Source: Sabethes cyaneus (Eukaryota > Arthropoda > Insecta > Diptera > Culicidae). Taken from it: a stretch of 64,000 nucleotides of DNA. A model generated the notes under the pieces. That model was not told where the DNA came from. It saw only the letters and a program-made list of their open reading frames with translations, and did no database searches. Positions 56,491 to 64,000 of this stretch are shown in pieces. Position 1 is the stretch's first letter, and every line of letters begins with the position of its first letter. Both the position numbers and the translations under genes were made by a program. The stretch is from positions 58,321,544 through 58,385,543 of the forward strand of contig NC_071354.1 in the NCBI RefSeq assembly GCF_943734655.1, in the 5' to 3' direction.

Positions 56491-56984
56491 GTAAGCTCAC
56501 AACAAAATGGTATCGTTTAGCGCTTTTTGTCTTTTCTGCCTGCTCACCGTTCCATCTATGTCTCCTGCTCGAAGTATCCTCGCTGCACGCTGCTCTTTGA
56601 ACATTCCAAGCAGGAGTAAATGAGTTGGATAATAATCGCAATAATTATTTCCCGCTCGCTAATTGCAATTATTATTTTAATAATAACGACCACAAGCGTC
56701 GTGCCATGTTTCGGTTGGAATCTTCAGTCATTATGCTGGCCGTTATTTCTGCTAGGTTCAAATCAAAACGCATCTTCTGAGGCCGGTTCGGGTTTTCGAA
56801 ATACGATAATAGGACTCGGTTGAGACGGTTGGTTGCATCGAATCGACGAGTACTGCTTGCGATAATGGGATCCCGGCTGGAACGTATTGTCGATGCATAT
56901 TTATTTACGATCGACGGTCCTTGTCATTTTCAATTCCGTTCCGCTTCTGTTTTATGACGCCCAGCGACAACGTCGAACGCTTAG

Positions 56985-57059
56985 CAGAACAGCCCGCACG
57001 GGGTTGTCCGGATTCGAGGCGCGAACGATGATGAAGATGCTCTAATGATTGGCCGGCTC
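56985..57059 (+). CDS. Candidate second exon of the small host gene
   Basis: Follows ACGCTTAG and ends at the consensus donor GTAAGT. It is exactly 25 codons in phase 0 (QNSPHGVVRIRGANDDEDAL, then MIGRL). A pyrimidine-rich tract lies 20-55 bp upstream, but another AG (56961-56963, CCAG) intervenes, so the acceptor choice is uncertain. Using that AG would give a different frame ending in TAA at 57042. Confidence 0.4.
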
Positions 57060-57162
57060 GTAAGTTTCCATTTTCCATTCCAACTATTCCATCGATTTTT
57101 TCATCTGCGAACGATATCGTTAGCATAATTCTTCCGGCGCATTCCACTTCGATTAATTCCAG

Positions 57163-57213
57163 GCATTGCGTTTGCGGTATGCGATTCTGAGATCAGAGGC
57201 GCACTTTTTCTAA
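57163..57213 (+). CDS. Candidate terminal exon of the small host gene
   Basis: After a possible 103-bp intron ending TTAATTCCAG, phase 0 gives 16 codons (ALRLRYAILRSEAHFF) and a TAA stop. The whole product would be 90 residues. Short terminal exons are hard to tell from chance. Confidence 0.3.
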   Translation, partial: ALRLRYAILRSEAHFF

Positions 57214-59055
57214 AAGAACACTCCTCTGCCGGTAGACTTTTCCTTCATTAATGCAGATGGTTTATGTCCATGGTCTACCTGATGGCAATCAATTTAACAT
57301 TAGCTTCGTATCCTTGCTACGCCACCGACCGGTTGCATTACCATACCATGCTGCTGCACTCGATTGAACGGCGTAGGATCGGGCAGCCTAAGTGAGTGGC
57401 CATTTTCCACCTCTGCAATTGAAAAGTTCTACCGAAACTTCGAACTCCCGCTAGTTTTCCGCTTTCATCAATTGCAATTACTTTGTCTGCTGCTGAAATA
57501 ACCACTCGAAAGTTGGAATATCTGTTACCGGCTGGGAAAGGGTGTAATATTTTCCATTCCCATAGCGGCATCTGGGCTTCTGGAGGACGGCGAAGTTGTA
57601 GTTTATTATCGTTGTAAATATCTGCGAAACTTTTTTTTTCGGGGGGAAATACTCAAAAGTGCTTCAACGAAATGCCAAGTCTGGTGAACTGAGATGTTAA
57701 TAATTATGCTGATGTTTATGCTTACTCAGCTCTGATGATTCCCACATGCGTACGAATGTGAATGATTATTTTTAATGAGCGAGAAACGGTTTATTTGATA
57801 CAATGATGGATGTCATGAAAGCAACACTTCCGAATAAATTTTTCCCGCAATTATGATTAAATCTGCTTCAAACTTATTTTGGTTGATGAGCGGTTGAATG
57901 AATGCAAAGTTTTTTTGTCCGAATTTTATGAATTTTCAAGCACATAATGTTGTTGCAATTTCTTATCAAGAATCTTCGCTTCATTATTTCAAGCCGATTC
58001 ACTACAACGCTTACAGACCTCTTTTCTAGATTGTATAGTTACTTTCCCCAAACTCGGAAGAGGAAAAAACAATATGCAAGTATTATAAAAAGCCTGAAAA
58101 CAAATTTTGCGAGGCGCTTCAAGTAGCAAGTGGGATGAACTTTACCATTTATTTATTTTTCTGCTTGCACTGATGGATGATGGCGAATGGCCTTTGAAAT
58201 GTGTTCGTTTCCGCCACCATTTCGAGGCATATGGCCGCAGGTTTGCTCAGCCTGCTCAGCGATCACTTCTTTTCAAGGTAGGACTTTTGAAGACGCATTC
58301 ATGCCAACATCAACAGCTAGCTGTAAGTGTGCTATCTTTAGTGGCGCAGAAAAAAAAGATGAAGTGTTTGCACTTTTTTCCTGCTCTCTTCTATGAAGTA
58401 ATTGCTCTTCGCCTCGCCGTCGATTCTTTCCGTCGTTTCCACCGGTAATTTCATAATGTCAATATTATTGCATGGTTTAGCGAAGAGGGCGTTTGAACTT
58501 CCACTTCCCAGGTTCGATGAAACATGCGAACCAGATACATGAAGCGGCCATTCTGGACCCAACATGCGATGAATAGATTCGTTGCCCTTTTCTATGCTGT
58601 GTTGCAATATAAAACTTATCACGTAAGCTGGGGAAGTTTTTGTTTACAAGTCGAATTAAGTGAAATTATCGTGAGGTTGATAAAATTAAATGCATGCGAA
58701 AAACAACGTTCTAGAAATTGTGTAGTTAAATATAAGTTTTAAAATTTTGGATTTTATGTCCAGTTCTGAACTCGTTCTGACGTAAGTATTCATAGGTTTG
58801 AGGAACATTTCCGGGAAGGTTACTGATATTCAATACAATGGAACGTTTGTCAATTTCTTTTCACTGCAGTATATTGTAGGGGAAGACTGTCCACATCCAA
58901 TAAAATCAAACGATTATCCGCGATCTCATTCCACATGTAAGAAATCACGGTTTTCTCTTAAGCTTTTACCACTAGTCGGTATGCAAATTTCATAATAAAT
59001 ACAGTCTATCTAATTGATATACTGTCATACTCGATGATTCATCACAAAAACGGCA
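57214..59055. other. Unassigned sequence
   Basis: A splice-like bordered segment near 57322-57390 (TTAACATTAG ... GTGAGT) is open in two frames but links in phase to nothing. Frames of 60-113 codons at 58107-58622 have no recognised domain. Confidence 0.35.
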
Positions 59056-59582
59056 TTAACCCATTATGACCCGGGTATACCTAAATTTGGACCAAATGAA
59101 GTGAAACTCTGTAATCTATTATATAATGGCTCGAATGTGTCGGGAAACGCAAAATCGTCATTTGGAATGCTTTCAAGGCCAAAATATCGCAGGTTAAATA
59201 TTTTATAGGCTCAGTTTCAAACCAACAAATTACAAAGTTTTTTACAGATTTCTTATCAAATTTTGTGATAGACTTTACATATAAACACTAATTTACATGT
59301 CAGGTAATGTTTCGTCACTAAATGTAGACTTTTTCATGCGTTTTGGAGACAAACATTTTTTCGCCATTTTTTCAACTTTTTTTCCGCCATTTGTCCCAAC
59401 TTTGCACTGTTGAAAATACAGATGAAATGACAAAAACTGACAAATAATATCACACACACATCAGATTGATGTCTTATCTCTCTTGTAGTGATATATTAAC
59501 AATGCTAACTGTTGAAATTCAGCAGTAAACAGGTTTTGAAGACGAGGTATGATATATCATACGCTGGGTCATAATGGGTTAA
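59056..59582. mobile_element. piggyBac-type MITE
   Basis: The element 59060-59578 (519 bp) has ends CCCATTATGACCC and, inverted, CCCATTATGACCCAGC, flanked by TTAA on both sides (59056-59059 and 59579-59582). TTAA duplication and CCC ends are the piggyBac signature. No transposase frame. Confidence 0.85.
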
Positions 59583-60204
59583 CTAGCCATATTTTTCACA
59601 TATATTGCAAAAAACTTCAAAATACAAAACAGGGGTAGAATGCATCACAGCGGGATCGAACAGTTATAAAATATTTTTAAAATGCAGTACATCTTTTGTT
59701 TCGGACTATTTATTAAAAATGTAGCAATATTATGTATTGTATAGGACTTAGAATTTGCATTAGACCTAATTGTACATTGTTTAACTTACAATATTTCATC
59801 ACACATCAATTGGAGAAAAGCAGATGATTAAATTTTATTGCCAATTATTTTAAAATATGAACCCATTATATCCCAGCAAACAAGCGTATGTAACAAACGC
59901 TATAACGAACGCTTCCGCCATTTCGGCAGCCTAGTTTTAGGAGTTCATGTAAATTTTCTGGTTACGTTTAACGCCTAGCTGGGCAAACTTGGTGCGTTTT
60001 GTCCACGGGCTTTGGCGTTCTGCCCCACATAATGATTTTGACTCTTGCCAAAAATCGTCAAAAATAACAAAACATACTGGTTTTTCTTAGGAAATTTCAC
60101 CAGGAGTAAGTGTAAAAAGATCCCAAAGCCTTCTAGAAGTTGAAAAACGTGGCACAAACACGCCGTTGCTCTGCAAAATGATGTTTTGCTTAAGCGGTGC
60201 ATTC
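59583..60204. other. Unassigned sequence
   Basis: Short CCCAGC inverted words near 59873 and 59981 hint at a small MITE, but no matching duplication is seen. Confidence 0.35.
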
Positions 60205-61165
60205 TGCACCGGGTTCTTGAACAGAACGAATTTCACTGCACAGTCGTCCGGCATCCTTGCGATGTGGCGGGCCCACTGTAGTCTCCCAACTTTCGCCAGG
60301 TGTACGATGGGAATCTCTCCAAGCAGTGCCTGTAGCTCGTGATTCATAAGCCTCCGCCACTCTCCGCTTTCCGTTTGGACTCCGCCAAAAATAGTCCGCA
60401 ACACCTTTCGTTCAAATACGGCTAATGCACGTACGTCCTCCGTAAGCAAAGTTACTGTCTCAAGTCCGTAGAGGACTACCGGTATGACTAGAGTTTTGTA
60501 CATCGTCAGCTATGTGTGGCGGCGCATGCTCCCAGATCAAAGCATCTTGCGGAGGGAAAAGTAGGCTCGATTTCCAGCTTGAATGCGTCGTTGGATCTCC
60601 TTACTCGTATTATTGTTGGCGGTGACCAGAGATCCCAGATATACGACCAGAGACCAGAGATCCCAGATAACTCATCAACCACTTCCAGTTCATCACTATC
60701 GGTAGTCACTGTCCGTGGGAGGCAAACGTTGCTTTCTCTAGAGCCTCTTCCTACTATATATTTGGTTTTCGACGCATTGATTTGTAGCCCTATCCTCCGT
60801 TTTTAGTCTGGCGTAGATTGTCTCCGTCGCCCCAAGGTTTCTAGTAATGATGTCGAGGTCGTCTGCGAAGGCAAGGAGCTGGCTACTCTTGTTGAAGATC
60901 ATTCCTCTCGTTTCAATGACCGCTCGCCGGATCACACCTTCAATGGCGATACTGAATAACATACAGGACAGTCCATCCCCTTGCCGCAAACCTCTGCGTG
61001 ATTCGAAAGGTCTCGAGAGTGTCTCCAGAGTAGCTTTAATCAGCCGCTTCAGTTTGTCCGGAAAACCGTACTCGTGCATTATCTTCCATAGCTGTTCTCG
61101 TTCAACTGTATCGTATGCTGCCCTGAAATCCACGAAAATATGATGCGTGGGTACGTTGTACGTTC
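60205..61165 (-). pseudogene. RTE-like LINE fragment (RT palm to C-terminus)
   Basis: Minus-strand frames give DFRAAYDTVEREQLWKIMHE, LRQGDGLSCMLF and the intact catalytic box LLAFADDLDII near 60865. After shifts they give VLYGLETVTLLTEDVRALAV, FERKVLRTIFGGVQTESGEW and HLAKVGRLQWARHIARMPDD. This is the best-preserved RT of the family in the window. It ends within FKNP near 60213, where unrelated sequence begins. A duplicated or rearranged stretch lies near 60610-60670. Confidence 0.85.
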
Positions 61166-61174
61166 TAGCAGTAC

Positions 61175-61632
61175 CTGTTCGCTCAAAATTATCGACTCTT
61201 TATACGTCTCGACAAAGCCACCATGCACGGTTTAATATTCGGCAATTGTGAAAGAAGACGCGCAAGTTGTATTAAATGGTGAACCAGTCTCGTAAAGGAC
61301 ACACACTGATGCCTAATAGGGACAAGGAGGGAAACCTGCCCACAATTCCTCCAAAAATGTCAGGAGTACAACGTACCCACTCGTCATTTCGTGGTTTTCA
61401 GGACAGTATATGATTTTGTCGAGCGCGAACAGCTATTGCAGATAATGCACGAGAGCGGGTTTCCGGATAAACTGACGCAGCTGACCAAAGCTACCCTGGA
61501 GCGAGTAATGTCGGATCCCATCAAATCGCGAGGATCGTGGCAAGGGGATGTATGTTATTCATCACCGTTATTGAAGGTGTAATATGGCGAGCGGTCATCG
61601 AAACGAGAGGAACGATCCTCCGGAGTAACGGA
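61175..61632 (+). pseudogene. RTE-like LINE fragment in opposite orientation
   Basis: Plus-strand pieces: a VPVRSKLSTLYTSRQSHHAR-type endonuclease end near 61177, then a jump to RT sequence, FVEREQLLQIMHESGFPDKL near 61415, and SRGSWQGD with IEGVIWRAVIETRGTI in shifted frames. It lies head-to-head with the copy at 60205-61165. Confidence 0.75.
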
Positions 61633-61884
61633 GAGAACAGACTGCCAGGTAATTGACGAGAAGTGTGTAAAAGGTTTTTATTTAATCAACGAGTAATTCT
61701 ACGATGGAGCACCCCTCGAGCTGTAAGTGGCAAACTAAAATTTGATGTCGCTGCCATTGCTACAATGTAACTCCAGCACAAAGTAATTTTTATGCGTTTG
61801 TCAAACTATTTTTGGAGGGCGCCACAGGCAGATTTTACATACAAAAAATCGATAACTTTCTTCGAGTCTATTAATCTGTTCTCT
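61633..61884. mobile_element. Possible short-TIR MITE
   Basis: GAGAACAGACT on the left and, inverted, GAGAACAGATT on the right bound 252 bp of non-LINE sequence between two LINE pieces. The interior shows no coding. The LINE sequence does not join cleanly across it, so the call is tentative. Confidence 0.3.
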
Positions 61885-61909
61885 GTGTATATAACATGAG
61901 CAGGATCCA

Positions 61910-61991
61910 AATAAATTAACGTTCGCCTGCCACGGACAGTGACTATTGATGGGTATGCACTGAAAGTGATTGATGAGTTCATATATTTGGG
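61910..61991 (+). pseudogene. RTE-like LINE segment
   Basis: Codes for NVRLPRTVTIDG-type and KVIDEFIYLG-type sequence, the same stretch that precedes the gypsy insertion at 4139 in the first copy. Continues at 62193 (SLITACNN...). Confidence 0.7.
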
Positions 61992-62192
61992 CAGCCACGT
62001 AGCCAGAGGTGGGGGCCAGGAGCCCTATCTTGGCTCCTAATACATTATATACATATCTTACTGCTTATAAATATAATACATTACAATACGTTTAATGTAT
62101 TGTAGTTCTAAACGAAAAAATATGCATATAAAACAGTTAAAATCAAAATTGGGCCCCCGGGCCCCCCTTCTGGCTACGTGGCTGTATTTGGG
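61984..62192. mobile_element. hAT-type MITE with 8-bp duplication
   Basis: The element 61992-62184 (193 bp) has ends CAGCCACGTAGCCAGA on both sides (inverted), followed by GGGGGCC-type sequence. It is flanked by the exact 8-bp duplication TATTTGGG (61984-61991 and 62185-62192). It is inserted in LINE coding sequence. Confidence 0.85.
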
Positions 62193-62260
62193 ATCTCTGA
62201 TCACCGCCTGCAATAATATTGTATAATAATACAATAATATGAATCAGGAGATGCAAACCA

Positions 62261-62529
62261 AAGCCGTTTGGGCCCGCAAATCCGTGGGGGGGGAGGAGCT
62301 CGCCCCCTTGGTGACCACTAGAGGAAAATGTTTGCAAAATGCTAGTGAAGAATCTCTAGCTGTGTACAACACAATTGGCTGTTCAGAAATATTTGCATGA
62401 TTTCCATTCTTTCTGAAGTTTTTTTCTTTTTCTCAAATGCTGAGTGGATGAGATTAGGCCTCGCTGCTTTGGAATGGGTCGTTACATAATGTGCCAAACG
62501 ACTCGGCTCAGCTTGCACGCCATTTGTTT
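62261..62529. other. Unassigned sequence
   Basis: A GGGGGGGGAGGAG run is at 62287-62299. Nothing else recognised. Confidence 0.4.
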
Positions 62530-62790
62530 ACGGAGGCTTAGATGAAATGGACACTTAGCTCTTTAGACCCAATGAAATCACCAGGTCCAGATTTTAAAGT
62601 TGATGTTTTTAAAGAGCTGTCCGAATTATTGAAACAGTACCGATATTGTGTTCACTTCAAACTTATGTTTAAACTTGTATCTTATGTTCGGAGATGCAGC
62701 AGAGCTATCCATGGAATATTATCGATCATTCCCGGGGATGTGCGTCTACGAAAGAGGGAAGTAACTTTCGTCGTCTAAAACAAAGCATTT
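62530..62790 (+). pseudogene. LINE RT N-terminal scrap (R1/Jockey type)
   Basis: LSSLDPMKSPGPDFKVDVFK matches RT block 1 of R1/LOA/Jockey LINEs (K-S-P-G-P-D). The following residues keep the LLKQY...F/FKL pattern and then drift. It may be the same kind of LINE as the C-terminus at 49441-51322. Confidence 0.6.
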
Positions 62791-62846
62791 TCCGGAATAA
62801 TTTTTCTTATCAACCAGCGGCATTGGGATTTCAGCAGCATCGAAAT

Positions 62847-63152
62847 CTATTCCTCAGTGTATTCCGGGGCTCTTGTCTTCTTTCGGCATCTTAATTCCGA
62901 CTCTCGTGAATGTTTTGTAGATCTACTGGTGCCAGTTGAACTTTTTTGCGGCATCCCGCATTGGCTAACGAAATCCTTGTTGTGGAAGGCACGAGCAAAA
63001 GAACGAAGTCCATAATTTTGGCTGGTCGAAGCCGCAACATTTTCACTTTTAAAATGTTGCACCGTATGTTTTTTGCCTAGATTTCTGTGCAATTCGTAAA
63101 AGTGTGCAACGCGCTCATGAAATGCTTCTTGTTTTGACGCCATTTTGAGCAA
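62847..63152 (-). pseudogene. Mariner/Tc1-type transposase, N-terminal part
   Basis: Minus-strand frame starting MLKMASKQEAFHERVAHFYE, with LGKKHTVQHFKSENVAAST as the helix-turn-helix region, a damaged linker and then RCRKKTRAPEYTEE. The motif order matches the DNA-binding half of the transposase family whose catalytic half is at 52818-53230. It ends near 62850 without catalytic residues. Confidence 0.65.
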
Positions 63153-63305
63153 AACTTGGCTACTAGCATAAACAAAACAAGAAATAAGGGCAGAAAGAGG
63201 AGAGAGAGAGAGCTAACACATACACACTCTCATTTCTCTCTAAGCTGGTTTGTTGTTGTGCATAGGGCCTCGAAAAAATTACAAAATTTTAGTTGCCACC
63301 CGTTA
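63153..63305. other. Short spacer with (AG)n
   Basis: GAGGAGAGAGAGAGAG run near 63196-63212. Confidence 0.6.
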
Positions 63306-63432
63306 TAAGGTGATTTATGTATTTTGGCCAGACGTTACGCGTACGCTATTTTGGACATTTTCATTTGATTTTGCCGTAAATGTCCAAAATAGCGTACGCG
63401 TAACGCCTGTCCAAAATACATATATCACCCTA
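63306..63432. mobile_element. Palindromic TA-flanked MITE
   Basis: The element 63308-63430 (123 bp) consists of two arms of about 50 bp (GGTGATTTATGTATTTTGG, then GCGTACGCTATTTTGGACA) around an 18-nt loop, flanked by TA. No coding. Confidence 0.85.
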
Positions 63433-63439
63433 GACGTGA

Positions 63440-64000
63440 AATAGAATTTAGTTTTGAACTCGAATTGGACTTGGAATGGGGACTGAAATTGGGTTTTGAA
63501 TTAAACTTGAAATTGAACTTGAAATAGATCTTAAAATTGAGCTTGAAACTGGAATTAAATAGGAACTGAAATTGAATTTAAAATTGAACTTGAGGATTTA
63601 CTGAAAATTGAACATTAAATTTTACTTGTCATTGAACTTGAAATTGGACTTCAAAGTGGCATAAAATTTGACACGCAATTGGACTCCATTTTCACCAATT
63701 TAGATTTAAAGCTTTGTTTCAAATTGAATTTCAATTGGACTCAAAACTGAACTGAAAATTAAACGTGGTATTTTCTTTGAAGCTGGCATGAAATTAGACT
63801 TAACCTTAAACGAATTTAAATTAGCAGCTTTACTTCAAATTAAACTGGAAGTTAGGCTTAAAACTGATCTTAAAAGTGCACTTGAAATTAGAAATAGGTA
63901 CAGGAAAGAGGGCATGAAATTAAAACATACGTGAAATATTATTTGGATTGTTTTTTGACTTGAAATTGGATTTAAAATTTGATTTGAGACTGGATCCCAA
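63440..64000. repeat. Degenerate GAACTTGAAATT minisatellite
   Basis: Units of about 12-18 bp (TTGAACTTGAAATTGGACTT variants) fill the end of the window and continue past it. Similar to 27241-27400. Confidence 0.8.

Noticed and set aside
59873..59985. Small MITE with CCCAGC ends, possibly of the CCCAAG family
   Set aside because: Only six end bases match and the flanking dinucleotides differ.
1..64000. CRISPR arrays, operons, rRNA genes or prophage
   Set aside because: No regularly spaced identical repeats, no Shine-Dalgarno-linked gene runs and no rRNA sequence were seen. Introns, SINEs and LINEs point to an animal genome.

Overview
The window looks like a non-coding, transposon-packed stretch of an insect genome, most likely a culicine (Aedes-type) mosquito. 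The evidence is the mix of repeats: RTE-like LINE fragments, a Ty3/gypsy and a BEL/Pao element, tRNA-headed SINEs resembling mosquito Feilai-type SINEs, many MITEs (TA, TTAA, 8-bp and 2-bp target duplications), ITm/mariner transposase relics and long-TIR elements of Transib type. There are no bacterial-style operons, CRISPR arrays or rRNA genes. The species call is inference; no search could be run.

Layout. 1-1.8 kb: AT-rich flank with one long hairpin. 1.8-14.8 kb: an RTE-like LINE pseudogene split at 4.14 kb by a Ty3/gypsy element on the minus strand (two 239-bp LTRs). The gypsy is itself split by a 3.1-kb Transib-like element (with a SINE inside) and a 4.2-kb hAT element (with a pogo-like MITE and a fold-back block inside). 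The target-site duplications at most of these junctions can be read directly. A 1.4-kb minisatellite holding a hammerhead-ribozyme-like motif separates the last piece of the LINE. 14.8-19.4 kb: mostly unassigned, with a LINE RT scrap. 19.4-22.7 kb: a SINE and a BEL/Pao pol pseudogene broken by two MITEs. 22.9-25.8 kb: two mariner/Tc1 transposase relics, one with intact ends. 26.2-29.1 kb: LINE fragments embedded in simple sequence. 29.5-34.7 kb: a MITE, a likely host exon, and a second Transib-like element with a RAG1-like transposase piece. 35-44 kb: Penelope-like, SINE and LINE remnants. 44.1-45.6 kb: a host exon and a candidate exon. 47.7-55.4 kb: SINEs, MITEs, a LINE C-terminus and minisatellites. 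56.3-57.2 kb: a candidate small host gene. 59-64 kb: a piggyBac-type MITE, inverted LINE fragments, a transposase N-terminus and a terminal minisatellite.

Host genes. The best-supported host coding sequence is a minus-strand gene with a Gln/Ser-rich exon (44829-45561) and a 114-bp exon (30167-30280). Both have consensus splice sites and their reading phases match, which implies an intron of about 14.5 kb filled with transposons. A plus-strand gene may begin at 56310 (three small exons, 90 codons). Neither product was recognised. Almost all the remaining coding signal belongs to decayed mobile elements.
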